From an uncultured Bacteroidales bacterium (lineage in GTDB: Bacteria > Bacteroidota > Bacteroidia > Bacteroidales > CAIWKO01): DNA of 42,541 bases. Shown one piece after another: positions 33,307-42,282 of the stretch; position 1 is the stretch's first letter, and the number at the start of each line of letters is the position of its first letter. A program made the translations under genes and the position numbers. The notes under the pieces are model-generated. The model was given only the letters and a program-made list of their open reading frames with translations. It was not told the DNA's origin and made no database searches. Location: contig CAIWKO010000019.1 in NCBI GenBank assembly GCA_903913285.1, positions 1 through 42,541 of the forward strand. The letters run 5' to 3'.

Positions 33307-34122
33307 TTATTGCACTACCAAGGAATCGCTAAACACTTCACAAGCAGTAAAAAAACCGATAGCACCCTCGCTCATATTGGTAGGGACATTTGCAGGAGCC
33401 GAATCGAACAGGCCCCCTTTCCAAGTAGTTTCGGATATCATGGCCCGAATAAACTCGGTGTATTCGGGATTCATTGAATATTTCTTTTCATATATCCTGG
33501 TACCCAAAGGAAAATTGATCTGTTGAATTTCGGGAGCAAATATTTCGCCCACATCGAGAGTAGGTAAGGTATAATAGTAAAGTGTGGCTTTGCAGGTGGA
33601 AGGATCGAGGGTGGTATAGCCCGGAACTTTGGACCAGTCGAGAGATATTTGGAACATGGCAGGATGAACCGCATCGTAAGGATTGCCGATCCAGACGATA
33701 TGATATAAATCGTCGGAAGTGTTTTTTTGATATTTCAGACTTTTGAAAGAGCTGATGTCGACCATATAGGTTTTTGCCGTGTAGGTTTTTCCGCCGACTG
33801 TAATGAGCAAAGTATATATAACATTTGTTTTCGCAAAAAAAGGCCAATGAGTTTGGTAAACACCCGGGTTGGATGGTTCTTCATCAAAATAGAAATTATA
33901 AATAGAATCGCTCAGCATGATTTGTGCTCCCGACACAGCTTGAGGAACAGCATTCAGTTCGCTGACGGTTCGGGTAAGGCGAATAGTTTGCGGTGCGTGC
34001 TCGTTGGTGATCATTCCATCCACAACCAGAAGATTGAGATCTTCGCTTTTGATGAGATGGTCGGATTTTTTTTCGCAACCAACCAACAACACTATTATTA
34101 CATAAAAAAACAATTTCTTCAT
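33307..34122 (-). CDS. DUF4249 family lipoprotein
   Basis: The 271-residue lipoprotein has a short signal with Cys16 (VIIVLLVGC). The mature part fits DUF4249: LLVVDGMITNEHAPQTIRLTRT at the start, GAQIMLSDSIYNFYF, then YTLLITVGGKTYTAKT, and SEGAIGFFTACEVFSDSLVV at the end. These proteins are regularly encoded right after TonB-dependent receptors and probably act as their surface partner in substrate capture. Its ATG shares one base with the TGA of the receptor gene (TGATG), so the two are translationally coupled. Confidence 0.9.
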   Translation of the reverse strand: MKKLFFYVIIVLLVGCEKKSDHLIKSEDLNLLVVDGMITNEHAPQTIRLTRTVSELNAVPQAVSGAQIMLSDSIYNFYFDEEPSNPGVYQTHWPFFAKTNVIYTLLITVGGKTYTAKTYMVDISSFKSLKYQKNTSDDLYHIVWIGNPYDAVHPAMFQISLDWSKVPGYTTLDPSTCKATLYYYTLPTLDVGEIFAPEIQQINFPLGTRIYEKKYSMNPEYTEFIRAMISETTWKGGLFDSAPANVPTNMSEGAIGFFTACEVFSDSLVVQ

Positions 34123-36797
34123 CAGAATTTGAATTTATAATTTATAGAAGGTATTATTCCGGCCACAGAAACGGTAGTGGGTATGAGATCATATCCTTTT
34201 GAATTATCGGCCGGAACAACGATATTGCCATCAGAATCGATTTTATTGTAATTTATTGAGAACGGATTTTTTCGGGCGTAAGCATTATAAAACGAAAGAA
34301 CCAGACTGTGCTGATATTTTCGTTCGGGTTTACTTAACCTGAAACCAACGGATAAATCCAAACGATGGTAATCGGGAAGCCGATCGTTGTTTTTAGCGCC
34401 ATAAACAGGCACCGAAGAACCCATATAATAATAATAACTAACGGGAGTGGTGATGGCATTTCCTGTCATGTATATCCAGTTTGCCGTAAAATACCATCGT
34501 TTGTGGGTATCGAAAGAAATGTTGACATAGATATTATGCGGACTATCGTAGTTGGCCGGAAAAACATCGTTATTATTGACACCGACAATCTGCTTGAATG
34601 AACGGGAATAAATATACCCTATCCAACCGGTTAGTTTTCCCGCGGATTTGCGAAGCATGAGTTCGGCACCATACGACCAGCCTTTCCCGAACCTGAGTTC
34701 GCCTTCGATCAATGGATTGAAAAGCATGTTGGCATGGTCCTGATAATCGATGGTGTTATAAAAACGTTTATAAAAGCCTTCGAGTGAAATATTCACTCTT
34801 GATTTAAAGAGTTTTTGATAAAACCCTAAATCTACCTGATCGGTTTTCTGAGGTTTTATATTGGGCCCGCATGGTACCCAAACTTCGAGGGATGTGAAAG
34901 GCCCTATGGAATTGGTTAGAATTTGAATAAACTGGCTGGTTCGTGAATAACTTAGTTTTAATGCGGTTTTTTTGGTCATGTTGTAATTGATGCTAAAACG
35001 TGGTTCGGGGTTGCAATATGTTGAATAGACCTTGCGATTAGCAACCTGAGTAGTATCAAACACATCATACAAAGTATTAAAAGAATAGTAGGTTGTTGGT
35101 CCCAGGTCTTGCCATACCGGCACCCTTATGCCATAATTCAAAGTAATTTTTTTTCCGATCTGCTCTTCGTTACCGGCATAAAAAACATATTCCAATGAGG
35201 TATAACGAGAAATAACCGGTGCATGCTCCTGAATATCTATGTTTGTGAAACTGACATTTCCCGGGTTTGAACTATGAGCACTGACCAACAAACCTGAGCG
35301 AATCGTATTATTCGCATTCAGAAACCAGGAAAAATCCGTTTTTAGTGCAAGTTCCGAAATAGCCGATTTCCAGTAGTTTTTATCTTCTCTTGATAAATAC
35401 AGGAAGTAATTGTATTGGCTGTAGTATGCAGTAGTGTTTGAAAATAACTTAGCGTTAAAAATATGATTCCAACGAAAGGTTCCCAAAATATTATTCCACG
35501 AAAGGCCATAGGTGCTAACCGAAGATTGCATCAGCTGACTGTAATTATCCTGTCCGGCATAAAAAGATAAATAAAAACGATTGTTATCGTTGAGTTTGAA
35601 ATTTATTTTGGCATTTACATCAAAGAAATTCAGTTTAACTTTTCTGTTTTTATAAAAGATATCTGTTAGCCAAAACAAAGTTGATTTACGACCAGAAACA
35701 AAGAACGAACAACGATCTTTTTTAATAGGGCCCTCAAATGAAAGATAAGAAGTGTAGGGTCCAATGCTTCCACCGAATCCAAACTTTTTCATATTCCCTT
35801 CCTTGATCTTAATATCAATGACGGAAGAAAGGCGGCCACCATATTTGTCAGGAAAATCGCCTTTATATACTTCAGCATCATTAATTGCATCGGGCGCCAA
35901 AGCAGAGAAAAAACCAAACAAATGAGAGGGGTTGTATATTGGAGCATCGTCAACCAAAATCAAATTTTGATCGCTGTTGCCTCCCCGCACATAGAACAAT
36001 GCAGAACCATCGCCATAGGTTTTAATTCCCGGAACTGACTGCAAGGACTTAATAATATCAATATCGCCGACAAAACCCGGCAAGAGTGCAAGTTCCTTTG
36101 GAGAAAGTTTGATACAACTCAGAGGTAAAACAGCAAGCGGTTTGTTATCGGTGTTAGCATTAATTTCAACGGGTTTGATATCGGTCTTGGAAAATTCCAG
36201 TTCCTTCGAAACCTTTAAATTTTCACGAAGTACTATATCTTCACGTATGCTTTTATAACCAATAAAGGAATAGATCAAAGTATAATTTCCGGCAGGCATT
36301 GTAAGCGAATAATAGCCATATTCGTTGGCAGCAGTTCCCATGTTGGTGCCTTTAGCATAAACATACGCACCAATAAGCACTTCACCTGTTGCCTGATCTT
36401 TTAAATAGCCGCTGATTGTATATTGGGGAACTTCAGCTTTTGTTGGTTTTATTAATACCTCGATAGGTTTTCGGGTAAGTTTGAGCACAACCTGATTCTC
36501 CAGAAGAAAATAATCGATCCCGTTTTTCTTGAGCAGATCGTCGAGAATTGACCGAACCGTTTTGTTGGAAGCCCTGATGCTGACTTTTTTCTCGACCGGG
36601 ATAATTTGTGAACTGTACGAAAAATTGATTTGAGCCGCCTGACTGATCTGTTTTATCACTTCACCCAAAGGTTTGTCTTTAGCTTTAATACTGATCTTTT
36701 GATCAATGTTTTGTGCAGTAACGATAGTTGTTACCATAAAACACAGGGCAAAAATCGAAAAACGATATGTCAGTTTCAAACAACTCAAGGTATACAA
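34122..36797 (-). CDS. TonB-dependent receptor with STN and carboxypeptidase-like domains
   Basis: The 891-residue outer-membrane transporter has a signal peptide, an STN signalling domain (about 30-105; KISIKAKDKPLGEVIKQISQ), a carboxypeptidase-regulatory-like beta-sandwich (about 125-205; YTISGYLKDQATGEVLIGAY), a plug domain (about 225-335; FYVRGGNSDQNLILVDDAPI) and a 22-strand barrel. The STN domain plus the adjacent FecR and ECF sigma genes imply FecA-type transmembrane signalling. The start is not ATG: TTG at 36797 is the furthest, six bases after FecR, and TTG at residue 7 would give a more standard signal (KLTYRFSIFALCFMVTTIV). The substrate is unknown; siderophores or glycans are both possible. 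Confidence 0.94.
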   Translation of the reverse strand: MYTLSCLKLTYRFSIFALCFMVTTIVTAQNIDQKISIKAKDKPLGEVIKQISQAAQINFSYSSQIIPVEKKVSIRASNKTVRSILDDLLKKNGIDYFLLENQVVLKLTRKPIEVLIKPTKAEVPQYTISGYLKDQATGEVLIGAYVYAKGTNMGTAANEYGYYSLTMPAGNYTLIYSFIGYKSIREDIVLRENLKVSKELEFSKTDIKPVEINANTDNKPLAVLPLSCIKLSPKELALLPGFVGDIDIIKSLQSVPGIKTYGDGSALFYVRGGNSDQNLILVDDAPIYNPSHLFGFFSALAPDAINDAEVYKGDFPDKYGGRLSSVIDIKIKEGNMKKFGFGGSIGPYTSYLSFEGPIKKDRCSFFVSGRKSTLFWLTDIFYKNRKVKLNFFDVNAKINFKLNDNNRFYLSFYAGQDNYSQLMQSSVSTYGLSWNNILGTFRWNHIFNAKLFSNTTAYYSQYNYFLYLSREDKNYWKSAISELALKTDFSWFLNANNTIRSGLLVSAHSSNPGNVSFTNIDIQEHAPVISRYTSLEYVFYAGNEEQIGKKITLNYGIRVPVWQDLGPTTYYSFNTLYDVFDTTQVANRKVYSTYCNPEPRFSINYNMTKKTALKLSYSRTSQFIQILTNSIGPFTSLEVWVPCGPNIKPQKTDQVDLGFYQKLFKSRVNISLEGFYKRFYNTIDYQDHANMLFNPLIEGELRFGKGWSYGAELMLRKSAGKLTGWIGYIYSRSFKQIVGVNNNDVFPANYDSPHNIYVNISFDTHKRWYFTANWIYMTGNAITTPVSYYYYMGSSVPVYGAKNNDRLPDYHRLDLSVGFRLSKPERKYQHSLVLSFYNAYARKNPFSINYNKIDSDGNIVVPADNSKGYDLIPTTVSVAGIIPSINYKFKF

Positions 36798-36803
36798 CAG
36801 AAT

Positions 36804-37832
36804 TTATTTGCAAGCTTTTCCTGAGATCTCAATTGTATTGCCTTTTTTAGCAATATCAAGGTCTAATGTCGCTTTCAGCACATTGAGAACTGCGTCTAAA
36901 GATTGCTTATCAAAAGTAGCAGTTATTCTGCACTCGGCAATAGATTTTGTTTTAAGTTTAATTTCGGAACGATAAACTTTGTTTAAAACCGGAATTACCT
37001 TTTCAAGAGGATCATCAGCAAAGATCAGCTTTTGGGTTTTCCAGGCAATATAATTTTTATCGTCATTTTGAGATTTTGTAATTTTTGTATCGGTAAGCGA
37101 AACAACAACCTTTTCTCCAGGCTCAAGTATCGTTTTCTCTTCGGGCTTATCTTTATAGTAAACGGCAACTTTTCCCGAAGTCAGAACAACTTCAACATTA
37201 TTGTTCCCAATATTGGTATTGACATAAAATGAGGTTCCCAGGTCTTCTATCCTCACATCGCCAACCATAACGACAAAGGGTTGCTCTGCGTCATGTTTTA
37301 TGTTAAAGTATGCTTCGCCTTTCAGTTTAATTTTTCGTTTATCACCTTTAAATTTATCAGGATACACAATGGTTGAACCGGAACCCAAAGTAATATCAGT
37401 CCCATCAGGTAAAACTTTCTGTACCATTTCTGTTTTGGCAGTGAGCACTTGTTCTTTACTGCTATTCACATAATGAATAATCAAAAAAGTTGATAACGCA
37501 AGCCAGACAATGATAGCCGCTATTTTAACGATCTTCATGAAGCGTTTTCTATTGGTCTTAGTGCCAGGATATAATTCTTTAACTTTGGTTTCTTCTTCAA
37601 CTCCAGAATTTATTCTGGAGTGAATTTTCAACCATTCCTTTTCAATATCGACCGAACTTTCTATTTTCGCTTTTTCAAGTTGTTGCCATACTTTATTGTA
37701 ATCATCGAACTGTTGCTTATTATCAGCATCAATCTTCAGCCAATCCTTCAAAGCAAGAATATCATCACCGGAAGCTTCTCCGGCAAAATACCTGTTCAAC
37801 AAGTCAATATTATATGTTTCGTTATTCTTCAT
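36804..37832 (-). CDS. FecR family anti-sigma factor
   Basis: The 342-residue inner-membrane protein has a cytoplasmic anti-sigma part (1-95; LLNRYFAGEASGDDILALKDWL), one membrane helix (about 98-121), a FecR domain (about 130-235; LPDGTDITLGSGSTIVYP, GEAYFNI) and a C-terminal DUF4974 domain (about 270-340; KLIFADDPLEKVIPVLNKVY). It should hold the adjacent ECF sigma factor inactive until the receptor's STN domain signals substrate binding. It lies between the sigma gene (57 bp) and the receptor gene (6 bp). Confidence 0.95.
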   Translation of the reverse strand: MKNNETYNIDLLNRYFAGEASGDDILALKDWLKIDADNKQQFDDYNKVWQQLEKAKIESSVDIEKEWLKIHSRINSGVEEETKVKELYPGTKTNRKRFMKIVKIAAIIVWLALSTFLIIHYVNSSKEQVLTAKTEMVQKVLPDGTDITLGSGSTIVYPDKFKGDKRKIKLKGEAYFNIKHDAEQPFVVMVGDVRIEDLGTSFYVNTNIGNNNVEVVLTSGKVAVYYKDKPEEKTILEPGEKVVVSLTDTKITKSQNDDKNYIAWKTQKLIFADDPLEKVIPVLNKVYRSEIKLKTKSIAECRITATFDKQSLDAVLNVLKATLDLDIAKKGNTIEISGKACK

Positions 37833-37889
37833 TTACTTTGTAACTATTATACACTGAACTATAAATTTACCCTTATTCACGCTTTGCTT

Positions 37890-38462
37890 TTATTTATTTA
37901 TAGTCAATTCAAAAATTATCAACAATATCGTAATGTACTCTGCCAAACGAACCCTCATGTGTTGTAATGCTTTCGACATATGAGTTTCAACTGTTTTCAC
38001 AGATATACTTAATTTATCCGCAATTTCCTGATATTTCAGATTTTCAAAACGGTTCATCAAAAATACTTCCCTGCATTTTTCGGGCAGTTCCTGAATTGAC
38101 GAATCCACAAGCTTCGCAATTTCTTTCGCAACTAAAGGGTCTAAATCTTTATAACAGGAATCAGAAAATAGATTTTCGGCAATAAGAATATCTTTATCAA
38201 ATTTCTTACTGTCGCGAAGATAGTTCAACGATTTATTATTAACAGCTGTGCTTAAATACGAATGGACAGCTTTAAAAGGGTCAATTGTTTCCCGCTTTTC
38301 CCATAGTGCAACAAAGGCATCCTGAACTATTTCCTTTGCTGTTTCAATATCTTTTACATAACGTTGTGCAAAAAAACACAAGCTTTTGAAATGCGTTTTA
38401 AACAGCAGTTCAAACTCCGACACGGTCATACCTTTATCAGTTTTTTGCAGTTCCGATTCCAC
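37890..38462 (-). CDS. ECF RNA polymerase sigma-70 factor
   Basis: The product is a two-region ECF sigma factor of the Bacteroidota FecI-like expansion. Region 2 (about 18-85) contains FELLFKTHFKSLCFFAQRYV and AKEIVQDAFVALWEKRE; region 4 (about 125-175) contains LPEKCREVFLMNRFENLKYQEIADKLSISVKTVETHMSKAL. The GTG at 38462 gives 190 residues; ATG at 38429 would give 179 and also keeps the whole region 2. It is the first gene of the sigma/FecR/receptor/DUF4249 locus and should direct transcription of the receptor once released by FecR. Confidence 0.93.
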   Translation of the reverse strand: MESELQKTDKGMTVSEFELLFKTHFKSLCFFAQRYVKDIETAKEIVQDAFVALWEKRETIDPFKAVHSYLSTAVNNKSLNYLRDSKKFDKDILIAENLFSDSCYKDLDPLVAKEIAKLVDSSIQELPEKCREVFLMNRFENLKYQEIADKLSISVKTVETHMSKALQHMRVRLAEYITILLIIFELTINK

Positions 38463-38481
38463 GAATCTTTATTCTAAAAGG

Positions 38482-38489
38482 CAAAGATA
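38482..38489 (-). promoter_or_regulatory. -7 box (TATCTTTG) of the ECF sigma gene
   Basis: On the minus strand TATCTTTG fits TAnnTTTG, 19 bases before the GTG start and 52 before the ATG alternative. It lies just after the terminator of the M3 peptidase gene. Confidence 0.5.
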
Positions 38490-38514
38490 AAACTTTTACT
38501 AAAAATTTCGTTCA

Positions 38515-38545
38515 ATAAAAAAGGCTTCGATAATTTCGAAGCCTT
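38515..38545 (-). terminator. Rho-independent terminator of the M3 peptidase gene
   Basis: The perfect 10-bp stem AAGGCTTCGA / TCGAAGCCTT (38521-38530, 38536-38545) has a 5-base loop. On the minus strand it is followed by six T residues. It lies 20 bases beyond the peptidase stop codon. Confidence 0.9.
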
Positions 38546-38565
38546 TTCAGTATTAAACAACTTTA

Positions 38566-40677
38566 TTATTTCAATCCTCTTTTCTTCAGCAGCGGTTCTA
38601 TTGAAGGATCTTTTCCGCGGAATTTGCGATACTGATCCATACCTTCGCCGTTGCCAACTTCCTGCAAACAATATTTGCGGAACCTGGCAGCTATTTCTTT
38701 ATTATAAACATCGCCCGATTCTTTGAAAGCGCTGAACGCATCAACATCCAATACGGCTGCCCATAAATAAACATAATAACCTGCTGCATAGCCACCGTTC
38801 CAAATATGAGCAAAATAGGTCGAACGATATCGGGGTAATATTTCCGGTATCAAACCAATTTTATCCATTTGTGCTTTTTCAAAGTCTCTTGGGTTTTTAA
38901 AATTCGGGGTTGTTAAATTGTGATAGTCCATATCCAAAATCGAAGCTGCAATATATTCCAAAGTTTCAAAACCCTGATTGAATTGTCCGCTCTTCTGAAT
39001 TTTTGCAATTAGTTCGTCGGGAATAACTTCTCCGGTTTTATAATGTTTTGCAAATATTTTCAGCACCTGTGGTTCAGCCGGAAAATTTTCCATGAACTGC
39101 GAAGGCATTTCAACATAATCCTGAGGAACAACTCCTGCTGTGCGGTTATATTTTCCGTCTGAAAACAATCCGTGCAAACCATGGCCGAACTCATGGAACA
39201 ACGTTTCCACTTCATCCCAGGTTAGCAGCGATGGAGTATCTTTGGTTGGTTTTGTAACATTATAAACTATGCTCACGATAGCATCAACTTTTTTTCCGTC
39301 GCGCCATCCTGCGTTCTGAAAACTGGTGCACCATGCCCCGCTGCTCTTCGATTCGCGTGGAAAATAATCAAAATAAATGATCCCAAGATGTTTTCCGTCG
39401 GCCTCTTTCACCTCAAAAGTTTCAACATCCTTCTGATAAACCGGCAGATTTGTCAGCTTCGTAAAAGTCAAACCATACATCTTATTGGCCACATAAAACA
39501 TTCCGTCTCTCACATTTTCCAGTTTGAAGTATGGTTTCAACTGCGATTCATCAAGATCATATTTTTCTTTACGCACTTTTTCCGAATAATACCACCAATC
39601 CCAGGGTGCCAGCTTAAACTTGCCGCCTTCTTTATCAATAATTTTCTGCATTTCCTTCACTTCATTTTTTGCCATCGGCAAAGCAGCGTTCCACAAATTC
39701 ATCAAAAAAGTATCCACTTTTTCGGGAGTCTTTGCCATATTATCGTCAATAGTGTAAGCAGCAAAACTCTTATAACCCAACAACTGAGCCTTTCTGCATC
39801 TCAGGTTGGTAATTTTGGTAATAATATCATTATTATCATTCTTGCCGCCGTTATCACCTTTCATAAAATATCCGCGATATAGCTTTTCGCGAAGAGCACG
39901 GTTTTTAGCATACTGCAAAAACGGTATCATGCAGGGCTTATCGATCGTAAAAACCCATTTACCATCCAGTTTCCGTTCTTTGGCAACTTCGGCAGCAGCA
40001 TCTATCGAAGATTGAGGCAACCCGTCAAGATCAGCTTTATTATCCACCACCATTTTAAAATCCTTGTTTTCAGCAAGCAAATTTTCTCCAAATTTCAACG
40101 AAAGCGTTGACAGATCAGCATTGATCTTTTTCAAAGTATCCTGCTTATCCTTGGGCAAATTAGCTCCCAAACGAACAAAATCGCGGTAATATTTCTCAAC
40201 AACTCTGATCTGCTGATCATCTAATTTCAAATTATTGCGTTTATCATAAATTGTTTTTATACGGGCAAAAAGCTTTTCGTTCATCGAAATATCATCATTA
40301 TGCTTCGATAAAAGCGGACTTATTTTTCGTTCAATTGCCTGAATATTTACATCGGTATTTGCCTGCGAAACATTAAAAAACACATTACTCACCTTGGTTA
40401 ACAAATAGCCCGATTTATCATAAGCCAAAATCGTATTCTCAAAAGTAGGCTCATCTTTCGAATTGATGATAGCCTGAATTTCCGCGTCATGTTGTTTCAT
40501 GCCTTCCTCAAAAGCAGGCATATAATGGGTTGTATCTATTTTATCGAAAGGCGGAACCTGAAAAGGCGTTTGATACTCCGATAAAAACGGATTGTTCTTT
40601 GTGTCTTTTTTGCCGTTGTTGCAGGCCGAAAAAAACAAGATGGACGAAGCCATGACCATAAATGTAAGTTTTTTCAT
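38566..40677 (-). CDS. dcp: M3 family dipeptidyl carboxypeptidase, lipoprotein
   Basis: The 703-residue zinc metallopeptidase is preceded by a lipoprotein signal with Cys19 (ILFFSAC), so it is periplasmic or membrane-anchored. The zinc motif HEFGH is at 495-499 with the third ligand Glu523 in DYVEMPSQFMENF. Other Dcp/oligopeptidase A segments are IIYFDYFPRESKSSGAWC and the C-terminal YFAHIWNGGYAAGYYVYLWA. It removes dipeptides from the C-terminus of peptides, complementing the DPP-IV of this window, which works from the N-terminus. It is monocistronic, ending at a strong hairpin terminator. Confidence 0.95.
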   Translation of the reverse strand: MKKLTFMVMASSILFFSACNNGKKDTKNNPFLSEYQTPFQVPPFDKIDTTHYMPAFEEGMKQHDAEIQAIINSKDEPTFENTILAYDKSGYLLTKVSNVFFNVSQANTDVNIQAIERKISPLLSKHNDDISMNEKLFARIKTIYDKRNNLKLDDQQIRVVEKYYRDFVRLGANLPKDKQDTLKKINADLSTLSLKFGENLLAENKDFKMVVDNKADLDGLPQSSIDAAAEVAKERKLDGKWVFTIDKPCMIPFLQYAKNRALREKLYRGYFMKGDNGGKNDNNDIITKITNLRCRKAQLLGYKSFAAYTIDDNMAKTPEKVDTFLMNLWNAALPMAKNEVKEMQKIIDKEGGKFKLAPWDWWYYSEKVRKEKYDLDESQLKPYFKLENVRDGMFYVANKMYGLTFTKLTNLPVYQKDVETFEVKEADGKHLGIIYFDYFPRESKSSGAWCTSFQNAGWRDGKKVDAIVSIVYNVTKPTKDTPSLLTWDEVETLFHEFGHGLHGLFSDGKYNRTAGVVPQDYVEMPSQFMENFPAEPQVLKIFAKHYKTGEVIPDELIAKIQKSGQFNQGFETLEYIAASILDMDYHNLTTPNFKNPRDFEKAQMDKIGLIPEILPRYRSTYFAHIWNGGYAAGYYVYLWAAVLDVDAFSAFKESGDVYNKEIAARFRKYCLQEVGNGEGMDQYRKFRGKDPSIEPLLKKRGLK

Positions 40678-40730
40678 GTTTATTGATTTTAATTATACGG
40701 ATTTCTGTTTCACAAAAGATTTCGGTTCAC

Positions 40731-40746
40731 CAAAAATACAAAAATA
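40731..40746 (-). promoter_or_regulatory. Two overlapping -7 boxes (TATTTTTG) upstream of the M3 peptidase gene
   Basis: On the minus strand TATTTTTG occurs twice, 8 bases apart (40746-40739 and 40738-40731), about 53 bases before the ATG. The rest of the 443-bp interval 40678-41120 is AT-rich; short frames there have no recognisable product and I see no gene. Confidence 0.4.
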
Positions 40747-41004
40747 AATTCCAACCATCGAAATTTAAATTTCACGAATATTTGTTGCTAAAATTACTAT
40801 TACTTATAATAAACCGAAGAGATATTTCCCAAAAATCTACAAATCAGTCAAAATATCGTGTAAAATCGATAAATAAATCGACAACATTAATTCTAATAAC
40901 AGCGAAACAGCATTCTAAATCCTAATAAAAATGCATTTTTATATACTTTTCAAACAATTTAAGAATAAAACTCAACTAAAATCAAAAAGAACCATATTTT
41001 TAAT

Positions 41005-41012
41005 TACTTTTG
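41005..41012 (+). promoter_or_regulatory. -7 box (TACTTTTG) upstream of the cold-shock-domain gene
   Basis: TACTTTTG fits TAnnTTTG and predicts an untranslated leader of about 100 bases before the ATG at 41121. Long leaders are usual for cold-shock genes, where they control translation; that is inference here. Confidence 0.4.
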
Positions 41013-41120
41013 TAAGTTACCAATATGGTCTAACTCTCAGCAAATTCAATCACTATTTACTTAGACAAGGCATATTAATTCATTTTTTACTCGTAATAAT
41101 CCCTCAAAACAAAAAAATCT

Positions 41121-41582
41121 ATGGCCAAATCGAATGAACGATTTAACAAAATTGAAAAAGAAAAGATAAAACAGAAGAAGAAAAAAGACAAAGAAAAGAA
41201 AAAAGAAGAACGCAAAGCCAATGCAGGTACCGGCGGCATCGACGATATGATTGCTTATGTGGACGAAAACGGGAACCTCTCTTCAACACCACCCGATCCT
41301 TCAAAAAAAATACAAGTTAATGCCGAAGATATTGAGATCGGCATTCCAAAAAACAGAAATACCGAAACTGTCGACGTTATCCGAACCGGAGTTGTTACAT
41401 TTTATAATTCATCAAAAGGATTCGGGTTTATAAAAGATCTCGAATCGCAGGAAAGCATTTTCACCCACGTTAACGGGCATCTCGAACCCATAAAAGAAAA
41501 CGACAAAGTTACTTTTCAGGTAGAAAGGGGTCATAAAGGATTAAATGCCGTGAATGTAAAACTACTGGTAAAAAATCCCTAA
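41121..41582 (+). CDS. Cold-shock-domain protein with basic N-terminal extension
   Basis: The 153-residue protein has a highly charged lysine/glutamate-rich N-terminus (about 6-34, KIEKEKIKQKKKKDKEKKKE), a linker, and a C-terminal cold-shock domain (about 87-150). The nucleic-acid-binding motifs are RNP1 (SSKGFGFIKD) and RNP2 (ESIFTHVNG). Typical CspA proteins are 70 residues, so this one is twice as long; the extended form is common in Bacteroidota. It probably binds single-stranded RNA as a chaperone. It is the last recognisable gene in the window. Confidence 0.92.
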   Translation: MAKSNERFNKIEKEKIKQKKKKDKEKKKEERKANAGTGGIDDMIAYVDENGNLSSTPPDPSKKIQVNAEDIEIGIPKNRNTETVDVIRTGVVTFYNSSKGFGFIKDLESQESIFTHVNGHLEPIKENDKVTFQVERGHKGLNAVNVKLLVKNP

Positions 41583-41797
41583 AATTCTAACAAAGCATTT
41601 ACTGATCAATAATTTCAGGAGCGGATAAAAAAGGGTTTCAGAAAACATATAAAATAACAGCATTGATTATTGAGGCATCTCGAGAAAACACTTGAAACCT
41701 ATGATTTCACCATAAAAATTCATTGTTATTTACTCTATTGAATCCACGTGCATTTATAGAACCACATACTGTCTTTAGCATTTTCTTCTTGCAAAAA

Positions 41798-41857
41798 AAA
41801 TGAGTTTTTACCTATTCGTATCTTTTCCCTACAAATAGAAATGAGTTTTTACTTATT
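41798..41857. repeat. Direct repeat of AAATGAGTTTTTACYTATT
   Basis: Two 19-base copies (41798-41816 and 41839-41857) differ at one base and are 41 bp apart, close to two 21-bp steps. They lie in the gene-free interval 41583-42541, which otherwise holds array D and palindromes. Confidence 0.6.
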
Positions 41858-41955
41858 TCCATTCATCTTTCCCGGACAAATATTAAGTTGCCGGCACGAT
41901 GTATCACCTGCGCAAAATATTGGAAGATTTCGGTTTCTCGAGCATGGAAGTGAGG

Positions 41956-42249
41956 AAAATCGTGCGTGCGCATACCGAAATGGAGCGTGCACATAAAGAA
42001 ATTGAGCGTGCGCATACCGAAATTGAGCGTGCGCATAGCGAAATTGAGCGTGCGCATACCGAAACCGTGCGTGTGCATACCGAAATCGTGCGTGTGCATA
42101 CCGAAATCGTGCGTGCGCATACCGAAAATGAGCGTGCGTATACCGAAACTGTGCGTGTGCATACCGAAATCGTGCGTGCGCATACCGAAACTGTGCGTGC
42201 GCATACCGAAATCGTGCGTGCGCATAGCGAAATTGAGCGTGTGCATATA
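41956..42249. repeat. Tandem array D: fourteen 21-bp units
   Basis: Fourteen consecutive units of exactly 21 bp share CGTGYGCATACCGAAA; a variable part (TTGAG, TCGTG, CCGTG, CTGTG or ATGAG) completes each unit. An ATG-started frame from 41899 to 42312 reads through as 137 residues of EIERAHT heptads with coiled-coil-like spacing, and an opposite-strand frame is open too. Most differences between units change the amino acid (ATT to ACC, GAG to GTG, GCG to GTG) while silent changes are few, so selection for a protein is not apparent. I annotate it as non-coding repeat with a possible small coding interpretation. Confidence 0.9.
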
Positions 42250-42282
42250 GAAATGGAAAAGTGTCATTTTTATTATTCTTTT

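Noticed and set aside
40683-41137. Short plus-strand frames (80 and 68 codons) between the M3 peptidase and cold-shock genes.
   Set aside because: AT-rich, lysine/isoleucine/asparagine-rich translations with no domain; they occupy the expected promoter and leader region.
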